A stretch of 7,772 nt of DNA from JBCDBH01 sp039184055 (GTDB lineage: Bacteria > Acidobacteriota > Thermoanaerobaculia > Multivoradales > J023), in contig JBCDBH010000287.1 in assembly GCA_039184055.1 (NCBI GenBank), forward strand, positions 1 through 7,772. Reading direction: 5' to 3'. Under the pieces are notes generated by a model. It had not been told where the DNA came from and did no database searches. It was given only the letters and a program-made list of their open reading frames with translations. Below, in pieces: positions 1 through 7,238 of the stretch. Within the stretch, counting starts at the first letter, position 1; each line of letters starts with the position of its first letter. The position numbers and the translations under genes were made by a program.

Positions 1-2
1 CC

Positions 3-1901
3 GAGCTGCTCGACGTGCTCGAGGTGGCGCATCACAACGGCGTGGTGCACCGCGATGTCAAACCCGCCAATTTGATCTTGCTCGGCGATGGGCGTCTCAA
101 GGTGACCGATTTCGGGATCGCGCTGCTTCAGGGCCGAGAGCTGGTGAAGACCAAGGCCGGCGTCGTCTTGGCGACCCCGAAGTTCGCGTCACCCGAACAG
201 CTCCGTGGCATGACCGTCGACGGCCGCGCGGATATTTTCGCGGTGGGTGTGCTGCTCTATTTGATGCTCACCGGGCGCTATCCCTTCGAAGGCTCGAATT
301 TCATGGAGCTTGCCTCGGCGATCTTCGAGCGTGATCCGACGCCGCCTCACGAGATCGAGACCAACGTGCCCGAGGCGTTGTCGGCGGTCATTGCGCGGGC
401 GCTGGTCAAGGATCGTGATCGGCGTTACGAGAACTGTCGCGAGATGTCGAACCGGCTGCGCTCGCTGGCCGGTCTGCCCGCCACGACCTCGGTGACCGCG
501 GCGGCCACGGCGGTGTCCGATCAGGCCGAGACCGCGAGCCTGGTACAGGTGCGCTCCGGACTGCCCCAAGACACCGGCTTGGCGATCGTCAAATTGTTGA
601 GCAAGTGGGCGCAACGTGAGCTCGAAGCACAGCCGACGCATCGCCTGCTCGATCGCCTGCTCGAACGGCCGGTACACGCCGAAGCGTTCGCCGGCGCCGC
701 GTTCGTCGGTGGCGTCTGCTTGCTCTGTCACGATGGCCGGCTGCTCGCCGCGATCGACGTCACGACCGGTGAGCATGGCGACCCGGTGATGGAACGGCTA
801 CCCGCGCACGGCAAGCCTCGTCTCGCGCTGGTGCCCGAAGGCATCACGCCACGCCTGGTGTCGTTGCTCGCCACGCCGCTTCATCCGCCCCAGGTGCGTC
901 ACGGCAACCTCGATTCATCGTTCATCAACCTTCCGGCTTTGGCCGAGAAGCTCCGTGGCGAGCATTTCGACGGTCTGCTCCGTCTCCAGCGTGGAGAAGC
1001 GTGGGGCATGGTTTTCTACGACCGTGGCGACTCGGTGCTGAGCGTGTATTCGGTCGGCTGGGAAGACGTGCCGATCAATCAGACCTGGGAGCGCTGGGTG
1101 TCGCAGGTCGCGGTACGCGCCAGTGTCGAAGAGCTGGTGATTCAGCCACCGGCGATCTGGTATCGCCGCTCGCTGCCCAATCTCACCTTCCAGGTGGACG
1201 CCGAGGCGATCAAATCAGGCAATGGCGACTCGGTGCGCAACTCATCGACCTCGTCGCTCATTCGTCAGCTCTTCAGCACCAGTGGACGGAACAGCACCGA
1301 CACCTTGCCGGTATCGCTCCGGCTGCGGCTCGAGGCGGATCCACCCGCTGGCATCGCCTTCGAAATGGACCCGGTCTACCGCTTTCTACTCTGGATGCTC
1401 GAGCAGCTGCCCGCCATCTTCATTCGTCAGAACAAGGCGAGTCGGTGGAAATACCTGATCGAGTGGTTGTTCATCATCCAGCGGGTGATCCTGCACCATC
1501 CCCTGCCACGCCCGAATAGTGGTGAGCGGGATTTCTTCGATCTGGTGACCAGGGACGAGGATGACCGGGCGCTGCATCTGGTTCAGCGGATCGCGCGGCC
1601 AAACGTAGAGATCTTCAACGCTTTCATCGAGAAAGCCAAAACCGCCAAGATGGCGCGCACCAAGACCGGTGACGTCGGCGGCGTGATGATGATCTCGCCA
1701 TCGTTCGACAGCGACGTGCTCGAGGCCTACAACCAACAGGTGACCACGGGATCGACCGGCATCTTCGGTAGTAGCCAAGAGGCCTTCACCGGCTACGAAG
1801 GCTTCGTTCGACTCGGGGCGCGGCGCGGCTTTCATCTCTTGTTGATCCAAGAGAATTCCGACGGCTCGTTCACGCCGATCCTGCCCTCGTCGGGTCGGTA
1901 G
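3..1901 (+). CDS. Serine/threonine protein kinase, C-terminal part (5' end outside window)
   Basis: Bacterial Hanks-type kinase that should phosphorylate Ser/Thr on unknown targets. The reading frame is open from base 3, so the true start is upstream; the in-frame GTG at 15 lies inside the kinase domain. Of 632 visible residues, HRDVKPAN (16-23; catalytic D18, K20, N23) is followed by the DFG magnesium loop (36-38), ATPKFASPEQ (57-66, the APE region) and the helical C-lobe, ending near residue 155. The glycine-rich loop, VAIK lysine and alpha-C helix are off the window. The remaining 470 or so residues carry no clear transmembrane segment, PASTA, TPR or WD repeats. Residues about 317-346 (FDGLLRLQRGEAWGMVFYDRG) resemble DUF4388/PATAN-like modules, which is a weak match from memory. 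Residues about 440-632 are unrecognised and end in a compact GFVRLGARRGFHLLLI stretch. The protein is probably cytosolic. Kinase call is firm; the C-terminal role is unknown. Confidence 0.9.
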   Translation, partial: ELLDVLEVAHHNGVVHRDVKPANLILLGDGRLKVTDFGIALLQGRELVKTKAGVVLATPKFASPEQLRGMTVDGRADIFAVGVLLYLMLTGRYPFEGSNFMELASAIFERDPTPPHEIETNVPEALSAVIARALVKDRDRRYENCREMSNRLRSLAGLPATTSVTAAATAVSDQAETASLVQVRSGLPQDTGLAIVKLLSKWAQRELEAQPTHRLLDRLLERPVHAEAFAGAAFVGGVCLLCHDGRLLAAIDVTTGEHGDPVMERLPAHGKPRLALVPEGITPRLVSLLATPLHPPQVRHGNLDSSFINLPALAEKLRGEHFDGLLRLQRGEAWGMVFYDRGDSVLSVYSVGWEDVPINQTWERWVSQVAVRASVEELVIQPPAIWYRRSLPNLTFQVDAEAIKSGNGDSVRNSSTSSLIRQLFSTSGRNSTDTLPVSLRLRLEADPPAGIAFEMDPVYRFLLWMLEQLPAIFIRQNKASRWKYLIEWLFIIQRVILHHPLPRPNSGERDFFDLVTRDEDDRALHLVQRIARPNVEIFNAFIEKAKTAKMARTKTGDVGGVMMISPSFDSDVLEAYNQQVTTGSTGIFGSSQEAFTGYEGFVRLGARRGFHLLLIQENSDGSFTPILPSSGR

Positions 1902-1922
1902 TCTGTCGTTGCGAACCGCTGG
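1902..1922. other. 21 bp gap between convergent kinase and dnaE genes
   Basis: The kinase stop codon TAG (1899-1901) and the dnaE stop codon TGA (1925-1923 on the minus strand) are separated by only 21 bases. No hairpin followed by a T-run is visible here for either direction, so transcripts probably end inside the opposite gene or by a factor-dependent route. Confidence 0.6.
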
Positions 1923-4900
1923 TCAGGAAGCGCGGCGTAGCCGCTGCGCGCCGTGCAGGCTGCAGGCGCCATGGCCACCGAGAATCGCCTCGACTTTGCT
2001 CGGCCACTCGCCATCCACCTTGACGCGTGTTCCGGCGAGCGAGACGGTCACCACCTCGTGGGGGAGATGAACGTCGAGCTTGACGCCCAACGAGCCACCG
2101 GCCGATTCGTAGAGCAGCTCGCGCAACGCTTCGAGCTTGTCGGATAGCTGTTTGGCGGTGTCGCCGTTGGGCTGGATGGCGATGCGCACGCTTTCCGCCA
2201 GGGTACGAATGGCATCGGCGATCGGGATCACCGAGCTCACCACTAGGTTGACGCTGCCGTCACGAAATTGCACCTTGGCGCGGAGAAAAACCACGCGATC
2301 GTCTTCGAGATGCTGCGCCACCCGCGCGTAGACGTCCGAGAACACCACCGCTTCGAGTGAGTTGGCGCGGTCTTCGAAGCCTAGAATCGCCATGGTTTGA
2401 CCCGCCGAACGGCCACGCGACACCAGGCGTCGCCGCACCCCGGTGATCAGACCGCCCACCACGACTTCTTTCTCTTCGGGCAGATCTTCGAGCTCGGCGA
2501 TGCTCACCGTGCTGAAGGTGTCGATGACGTCGGCATGGTGGTCGAGCGGATGCGCCGACACATAGAAACCGAGGACCGTTTTTTCGAGTCGTAGCTGCTC
2601 GGCGGGATCGAAGGGGGCCACCGCGGGCAAGTCGACCTCGTGGCTCGCGGTGGAGTCACCGTTGGCATCGTCGGTCGAGCCGCCACCGTTCGAGCCACCG
2701 AGCAACCCGAAGAGATCGGTTTGACCCGAGGCGATGTCTTCCTGGACCCGCTGGCCGCGGCGCAATGCACTGTCCAGGGCTTCGAGCAGCGCGGCACGTG
2801 CGTCGCTGCCGTGCAGGTGATCGAAGGCACCGCATTTGACCAGCGCTTCCACCGTCGAGCGATTGACCGCGGCGGCGATCTTCTTGCCCGATTCCGGATC
2901 GATCGTGGTGATCAGCGGCACGCGTTCGCAGAAATCCCAGAGGTGGGCGAACGGGCCACCTTCCTCACGTTCGTCGATGATCGCGCGCACCGCGCGCTCG
3001 CCGACTCCCTTGACCGCGCCGAGACCAAAACGAATATGGCCGTGGTTGGCGTCGTGTGGCTCGTCGTCATCGAACACGGCGGTAAAGCCCCAGCGCGACG
3101 CGTTGATCGCCGGTGAGCCGACCGGGATACCGACTTTCTCGCCACCCGGATAACGCATCCGTCGGCATTCGTCGATGTATTTGACGATCTTCTCGGTGTT
3201 GTCCGATTCGAAGGTCAGCACCGACGCCATGTATTGCACCGGGAAGTAGGTTTTCAGGTAGGCGGTCTGGTACGCGACGATGGCGTAGCCGGTGGAGTGG
3301 CTCTTGTTGAAGCCGTAGCCGGCGAATTTGAGGATCAGATTGAAGAGCTCTTGCGCGTTCTTCTTGGGCAGACCGTTCTTGGCCGCACCCGCGAGGAAGT
3401 TCTTGCGCTCGGCGTCGATGACCTTCTCTTTTTTCTTCGAGATCGCCTTGATCAGCTTGTAGGCGGCGCGCAGCGGAATGCCACCGAGCTCGTGGACGAT
3501 CTGCATCACCTGCTCTTGGTAGACCATGATGCCGTAGGTCTCGGCGGTGAAGCGATCGACGATCTCGTGCACCTCGGGCACCGGCTGGCGACCGTGTTTG
3601 CGATTGTTGTAGTCGTCGATCAGCGCCATCGGGCCCGGGCGATAAAGCGCGTTGGCGGCGATCAGATCTTCCAGTCGATCGGGTGCCATGGCGCGTAGCA
3701 GGCGACGCATGCCGTCCGATTCGAATTGGAACAGGCTCATCGTCTCGCCACGACGGAAGAGGTCGAAAACCTTGTCGTCATCGAAGGTCAGTCGGTCGAG
3801 GTCGAGCGGATCCCAATCGGCCGGCTTCGTTCCTTCCGGATCGACCGTGGCGCGAATCACTTCCGGGGGCAGCGTCTTGCCCACCAGCACCCGCGCGCGC
3901 TCGATGATCGACAGGGTGCGCAGGCCGAGAAAGTCCATCTTGAGCAAGCCGACCCGCTCGCAGGTGGGACCGTCCCATTGCGTCACGGTGATCTCGCGAT
4001 CACCCTGTTTGTTGATCGCGAGGGGCGCCACCTCGTCGAGCCGTCGCGAGCCGATCACCACGCCCGCGGCGTGGACACCGGCGTGACGCGCCAGGCCTTC
4101 GAGCTGTTGCGCCGTATCGATCAACCGTCTGAGATCGGGCTCGCGATCGTAGCGAGCTTTGAGCTCTTGGTTCTGATCGAGCGCCGCTTGAATGGTGATG
4201 TTGAGCTGATCACCGATCGCCTTCGCCACTTCGTTGACCTCGGAGAGCGGTACATCGAGAGCGCGACCGACGTCACGAACCGCCGCCTTGGCCTTGAGGA
4301 CGTTGAAGGTGATGATCTGCGCCACCTTGCCACCGGTGTCGCCATCGTATTTTTCACGCACGTAGTCGATGATGTCGCCACGTCCGTCCTGACACATATC
4401 GATATCGATGTCGGGATATTCCGAGCGATCAGGATCGGTAAAACGCTCGAAGAGCAGCCCGTAACGCACCGGGCACGCCACCGACAGACCGAGGCAATAG
4501 CCCACCATGGTGCCGACACCCGAGCCACGCGCGCCGGCCGGAATGCCGCGACGTCGCGCCTCGTTGACGAAATCCCAGCAGATCAAGAAGTACGGCGAAA
4601 TGCTCTTGGCCGACAGAATGCCGAGCTCGCGTTCGAGCCGGGCGCGGTGCTCGTCGGTGACGTCGTTGCCGTAGCGCCACGCCAAGCCCGCCTCGGAGAG
4701 CTCACGCAACACGACGTCGCATTCCTTCTCCAGCTGATCACGAAGCGCCTCGTCGCCTTCGGTGGGATCGAAGGGCTGGAGCTCGAATTGCGAGCAATAG
4801 GCTTTGAACCACTCGGTCGAGCCGTGGGGATGCTTGGCGATGTCAGCCGACCGATCCGTTCGAATGATCCGCACGACGGGAGCGTGATTCTCGTCGAGAT

Positions 4901-5879
4901 CGAGCTCGACATTGCAGCGCTCGGCGATCGCGACCGTGTTTTCGAGCGCTTCGCGCCCCGCGCCCTCGCCATAGTCGCCAAAGAGTCGCCACATCTCGTC
5001 GGGTGATTTGACGTAGAGGTCGGTTGGATAGATCAGACGCTCGGGATCGTCTTTGACCTTGCTGGTGGCGATACACACCAAGGTGTCGTGAGAATCGTGA
5101 TCCTCGGCGCGCAGAAAGTGCGCGTCGTTGTCGCACACCAACGGTAGATCGAGCTCACGCGCCAGTCGGATCAGATGAGGATTGATCTTCTCCTGCTCGT
5201 CGATATGACGCTGGAGCTCGACATAAAAACACGGCTCGCCGTTTTCGTCGGGTCCGAAGGTCTCGGCGTGCCACCGCGCCTCGTCGAGCGCGTCGTGCCA
5301 ATAACGTTCGTCGCCGGTATCGGCGTAGCGGGTGAGGTGAAAGGCGAGCGACGAGCCGAGATGACCGTTGATGGCGATCACGCCTTCGCCCCATTGCGCC
5401 AGCGTCTTCTTGTCCATCCGTGGCTTGTAGTAGAAGCCGTTGACGAACGAATCGGTCGAGAGCTTGATCAGATTGCGCCAACCGGTGAGATTGCGCGCCA
5501 ACAGCACCAGGTGGTAGCCACCATTGGGAATGCCCCGGCCCTTACCGGTCTCTTCTTCGCTATTTCCGCGCAGGCTGCCGGCCTTTTTGTTGAGGTCTTC
5601 ACGCAGGGTGCGATCCGACTCGATGCCATCGGCATCGGCGGCGACGTACGCTTCGATCCCCAAGATCGGTTTGACCCCGGCCTTGCGCGCCTGGCTGTAG
5701 AAATCGATCGCGCCAAAGAGGTTGCCGTGATCGGTCACCGCCACCGAGTCCATACCGAGCTCGGCGACCCGCGCCACCAGTCGATCGATCCGATTGGCGC
5801 CATCGAGCAAGCTGTATTGACTGTGCAGGTGAAGGTGTACGAAGCGTTGCTCGTCGTGGGCTGGATCGGTGCTCGGCAT
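1923..5879 (-). CDS. dnaE: DNA polymerase III alpha subunit, DnaE1 type
   Basis: Catalytic subunit of the replicative polymerase, acting with the beta clamp at the fork. 1318 aa, somewhat longer than the usual 1160 or so. Order: PHP domain (about 11-290) with HLHLHS, TDHG, GIEAY, YHLVLL and NDAHF; palm and fingers with PDIDID (catalytic D492, D494), LLKMDFLGLRTL (catalytic D649), YRPGPM (746-751) and GFNKSHSTGYA (856-866); helix-hairpin-helix near 951-971 (FGLGAVKGVGERA); clamp-binding motif QTDLF (1053-1057); a Gly/Ser/Asn-rich linker (1061-1079); an OB fold (about 1135-1220); and a short C-terminal domain. I chose ATG at 5879 over an in-frame TTG at 5891 because GGAG sits six bases before the ATG and overlaps the TTG codon. 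The PHP metal site looks mostly intact, unlike E. coli, so intrinsic 3'-5' proofreading is possible. The clamp motif and overall plan favour the replicative type over error-prone DnaE2. Confidence 0.97.
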   Translation of the reverse strand: MPSTDPAHDEQRFVHLHLHSQYSLLDGANRIDRLVARVAELGMDSVAVTDHGNLFGAIDFYSQARKAGVKPILGIEAYVAADADGIESDRTLREDLNKKAGSLRGNSEEETGKGRGIPNGGYHLVLLARNLTGWRNLIKLSTDSFVNGFYYKPRMDKKTLAQWGEGVIAINGHLGSSLAFHLTRYADTGDERYWHDALDEARWHAETFGPDENGEPCFYVELQRHIDEQEKINPHLIRLARELDLPLVCDNDAHFLRAEDHDSHDTLVCIATSKVKDDPERLIYPTDLYVKSPDEMWRLFGDYGEGAGREALENTVAIAERCNVELDLDENHAPVVRIIRTDRSADIAKHPHGSTEWFKAYCSQFELQPFDPTEGDEALRDQLEKECDVVLRELSEAGLAWRYGNDVTDEHRARLERELGILSAKSISPYFLICWDFVNEARRRGIPAGARGSGVGTMVGYCLGLSVACPVRYGLLFERFTDPDRSEYPDIDIDMCQDGRGDIIDYVREKYDGDTGGKVAQIITFNVLKAKAAVRDVGRALDVPLSEVNEVAKAIGDQLNITIQAALDQNQELKARYDREPDLRRLIDTAQQLEGLARHAGVHAAGVVIGSRRLDEVAPLAINKQGDREITVTQWDGPTCERVGLLKMDFLGLRTLSIIERARVLVGKTLPPEVIRATVDPEGTKPADWDPLDLDRLTFDDDKVFDLFRRGETMSLFQFESDGMRRLLRAMAPDRLEDLIAANALYRPGPMALIDDYNNRKHGRQPVPEVHEIVDRFTAETYGIMVYQEQVMQIVHELGGIPLRAAYKLIKAISKKKEKVIDAERKNFLAGAAKNGLPKKNAQELFNLILKFAGYGFNKSHSTGYAIVAYQTAYLKTYFPVQYMASVLTFESDNTEKIVKYIDECRRMRYPGGEKVGIPVGSPAINASRWGFTAVFDDDEPHDANHGHIRFGLGAVKGVGERAVRAIIDEREEGGPFAHLWDFCERVPLITTIDPESGKKIAAAVNRSTVEALVKCGAFDHLHGSDARAALLEALDSALRRGQRVQEDIASGQTDLFGLLGGSNGGGSTDDANGDSTASHEVDLPAVAPFDPAEQLRLEKTVLGFYVSAHPLDHHADVIDTFSTVSIAELEDLPEEKEVVVGGLITGVRRRLVSRGRSAGQTMAILGFEDRANSLEAVVFSDVYARVAQHLEDDRVVFLRAKVQFRDGSVNLVVSSVIPIADAIRTLAESVRIAIQPNGDTAKQLSDKLEALRELLYESAGGSLGVKLDVHLPHEVVTVSLAGTRVKVDGEWPSKVEAILGGHGACSLHGAQRLRRAS

Positions 5880-5885
5880 GGTTGG

Positions 5886-5889
5886 CTCC
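5886..5889 (-). promoter_or_regulatory. Shine-Dalgarno site of dnaE
   Basis: Reading the minus strand, GGAG is followed by the six-base spacer CCAACC and then ATG. This decides the start at 5879. The alternative TTG at 5891-5889 overlaps the site, and no comparable site is seen ahead of it. Confidence 0.65.
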
Positions 5890-5915
5890 AACGGTCGTGC
5901 TAGCCGCTGATGCTA

Positions 5916-5925
5916 CCACCGGTGG
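5916..5925. repeat. 10 bp perfect palindrome upstream of dnaE
   Basis: CCACCGGTGG is a perfect inverted repeat beginning one base upstream of the candidate dnaE -10 box TAGCAT. An 8 bp palindrome TCGGCCGA follows at 5929-5936. The position would suit an operator, but short GC-rich palindromes arise often by chance in DNA of this composition. Confidence 0.3.
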
Positions 5926-6023
5926 GGGTCGGCCGAGCGGCGGATTCAGGATCTTGGGGTCGGCGATGCACAGGGATCAGTGCGAGATCTACGCCGCCAT
6001 GCCCGGTGATAGGCTGATTTCAC

Positions 6024-7157
6024 ATGGTGTTACGCAACGCGTTCGACAGCTGGCGGCGTACGCCGTGGTTCATCCATGCGCTGGTGGTGGGCGGTCTCCT
6101 GATCGTCCTCGTGGCCCGTTTTCACGCCTCGGTGTTGTCGTCGGTACCGGTCGAGGACGAGGTGGTGTACATCGAGGCCTTCGAACGCGCCGGCGATGGG
6201 GTCTCGCCGTTTACCGGGCTCTACTACTACACGACGACCTTTGCGCTGGTCGGTGGCGTGGCTCTCGACAGTCTCGGCACCGTGCCCGTGCTCGCGATCT
6301 TGCGGGGCACGAATCTCGTCGGCATGGCGGTGCTCGCGTGGATTTCGGCGGCCTGGTTACCGTGGCGAATCTCGCGTCGTTTCTGGGGCGCGGCGGTGTA
6401 CGTGGCCATCGCTCCCGCGGTCCGGCTCGGTGCGCAATGGGGCAATCTGTCGCTCGTGGTGCTCGGCTTGTTGGTCGTCGGACTCTTGGCGTGGCGTCGT
6501 CGACCGGTGCTTTCCGGTCTGCTCCTCGGTCTCAGCCTGGTGATCAAGCCTCTCGGCCCGGTCGCGGTCGGCGCACTGCTGGTGCATCGACCGGTTCCGC
6601 ATGGCTGGCGACAGGTGATCGCGGCGTCGATCGCGCTCGCCGGGGCGATGCTGTTGATCCTGCCGATGCCGTGGCTCGGTGAATGGCTGTCGTTCGGTGG
6701 GCGTCCGGCCAACGGTCGCAACATGTCGATGCACCACCTGCTGTGGTGTTTCGGTGTCCATGTGGGGACATTGCCGATCGCGATCGGTGTCGCCATGGCG
6801 ACGACCCTAGCGGCCCGTCTACGCGCTTGGGATCGCGAGACCTTTCTCGGTTTCGCTGGTGTCGTGGGGGTGATGGCCTTGCCGCTCGTCTGGAGCCACA
6901 CGCTGCTCTTTGTTTTGCCACTCCAGGTCATGGCGCTGACGCTCGCCTTCACGCCTCGGGCGCGGAGCGAGCTGGCGCGGCGTTACGAGGCCCCGCTGGT
7001 CGTCGTCGGCTGTCTCGCCATCCAACTCTGTGAAGGTCTCGGTGGCATCGAGACGTGGCCGCCGTCGATCCAGGGGATCATCGCCTTACCCGTGATCCTG
7101 GCGCCACTTGCGCTGCTCATCTATGTCGTGCGTTGTCGCGAGAGCGCTTCGCCTTGA
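6024..7157 (+). CDS. Integral membrane glycosyltransferase, GT87/DUF2029-like
   Basis: Predicted GT-C fold transferase that would use a polyprenyl-phosphate-linked sugar (mannose in the characterised mycobacterial members) to glycosylate a lipid or polymer on the outer face of the cytoplasmic membrane. Donor and acceptor here are unknown. Of 377 aa, a short basic N-terminus precedes a first membrane span (about 17-31). The first outer loop has acidic residues in VEDEVVYIEAF (43-53), where the catalytic Asp of GT-C enzymes is expected, followed by a Tyr-rich stretch (67-69). GNLSLVVLGLL (140-150), SGLLLGLSLVIKP (164-176), NMSMHHLLW (233-241) and ALPLVWSHTLLFVLP (285-299) correspond to GT87 motifs as I remember them. 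Roughly ten to eleven spans are visible. ATG at 6024 lacks a good Shine-Dalgarno site but fits the N-in topology. A related DUF2029-like membrane family is the main alternative. Confidence 0.75.
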   Translation: MVLRNAFDSWRRTPWFIHALVVGGLLIVLVARFHASVLSSVPVEDEVVYIEAFERAGDGVSPFTGLYYYTTTFALVGGVALDSLGTVPVLAILRGTNLVGMAVLAWISAAWLPWRISRRFWGAAVYVAIAPAVRLGAQWGNLSLVVLGLLVVGLLAWRRRPVLSGLLLGLSLVIKPLGPVAVGALLVHRPVPHGWRQVIAASIALAGAMLLILPMPWLGEWLSFGGRPANGRNMSMHHLLWCFGVHVGTLPIAIGVAMATTLAARLRAWDRETFLGFAGVVGVMALPLVWSHTLLFVLPLQVMALTLAFTPRARSELARRYEAPLVVVGCLAIQLCEGLGGIETWPPSIQGIIALPVILAPLALLIYVVRCRESASP

Positions 7158-7172
7158 CCGAGCGTCGGTCGA
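7154..7172. repeat. Inverted repeat over the end of the GT87 gene
   Basis: TTGACCGAGCGTCGGTCGA folds into an eight-pair stem (seven Watson-Crick pairs plus one G-T pair) around a GCG loop and contains the GT87 stop codon TGA. No T-run follows directly; the nearest is ATTCTTTT at 7193-7200. A standard intrinsic terminator is therefore not supported. It could be an operator for the transporter gene, since it covers the candidate -35 box, or an RNA structure at the end of the upstream message. Confidence 0.35.
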
Positions 7173-7182
7173 CGTCTATGGT
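7154..7182 (+). promoter_or_regulatory. Candidate sigma70-type promoter for the OPT transporter gene
   Basis: TTGACC (7154-7159, five of six consensus bases) and TATGGT (7177-7182, four of six) are separated by 17 bases, the optimal spacing. Transcription would start near 7189, giving a leader of about 50 nt that contains the strong ribosome site. The -35 box overlaps the stop codon of the preceding gene. The call rests on pattern match only. Confidence 0.4.
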
Positions 7183-7222
7183 GGAGGGACGCATTCTTTT
7201 GCAGTTTCTTGACAACTCGTGG

Positions 7223-7229
7223 AAAGGAG
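7223..7229 (+). promoter_or_regulatory. Strong Shine-Dalgarno site of the OPT transporter gene
   Basis: AAAGGAG lies nine bases before the GTG codon at 7239. It is the best ribosome site in the window and decides the non-ATG start. Confidence 0.75.
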
Positions 7230-7238
7230 CTCGACGAC

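Larger units (their letters stand above)
5880..6023. promoter_or_regulatory. Divergent intergenic region between dnaE and the GT87 gene
   Basis: These 144 bases must contain the start of leftward dnaE transcription and probably of rightward GT87 transcription. For dnaE, TAGCAT (5915-5910, minus strand) matches four of six bases of a sigma70 -10 box and would give a leader of about 24 nt, but I see no good -35 box at the right spacing. For the GT87 gene, TAGGCT (6010-6015) is a weak -10 candidate that would place transcription start almost at the ATG. No small ORF with a ribosome site, tRNA or terminator is evident. The promoter assignments are inference. Confidence 0.4.

Noticed and set aside
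189..776. Minus-strand open frame of 195 codons opposite the kinase gene
   Set aside because: The opposite strand encodes conserved kinase motifs in frame. This translation is Arg/Gln/Gly-rich and shadow-like.
1930..1947. Stem-loop GCGGC-GTA-GCCGC as a terminator
   Set aside because: It sits within the dnaE coding end, has a bulge and lacks a T-run on either strand.
3726..5006. Long plus-strand open frame of 426 codons antisense to dnaE
   Set aside because: It lies wholly within dnaE, which is certain from its motifs. Its translation shows no recognisable domain and has the composition of a complementary-frame shadow in GC-rich DNA.
5889..5891. TTG as the dnaE start, giving four extra residues
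   Set aside because: It overlaps the GGAG ribosome site that is ideally spaced for the ATG at 5879, and no upstream ribosome site supports it.
5175..5903. Plus-strand open frame of 242 codons over the 5' end of dnaE
   Set aside because: It is antisense to the PHP domain coding region, with no ribosome site or domain that I recognise.
5882..6682. Plus-strand open frame of 266 codons spanning the intergenic region and the GT87 gene
   Set aside because: It overlaps the GT87 gene in another frame, and its product is Arg/Gly-rich with no membrane segments or recognisable motif, whereas the GT87 frame carries family motifs.
7209..7214. Perfect TTGACA -35 box upstream of the OPT gene
   Set aside because: A -10 box at 16-18 bp would fall at about 7231-7238, where there is no TATAAT-like sequence, and transcription would begin after the GTG start and lose the ribosome site.
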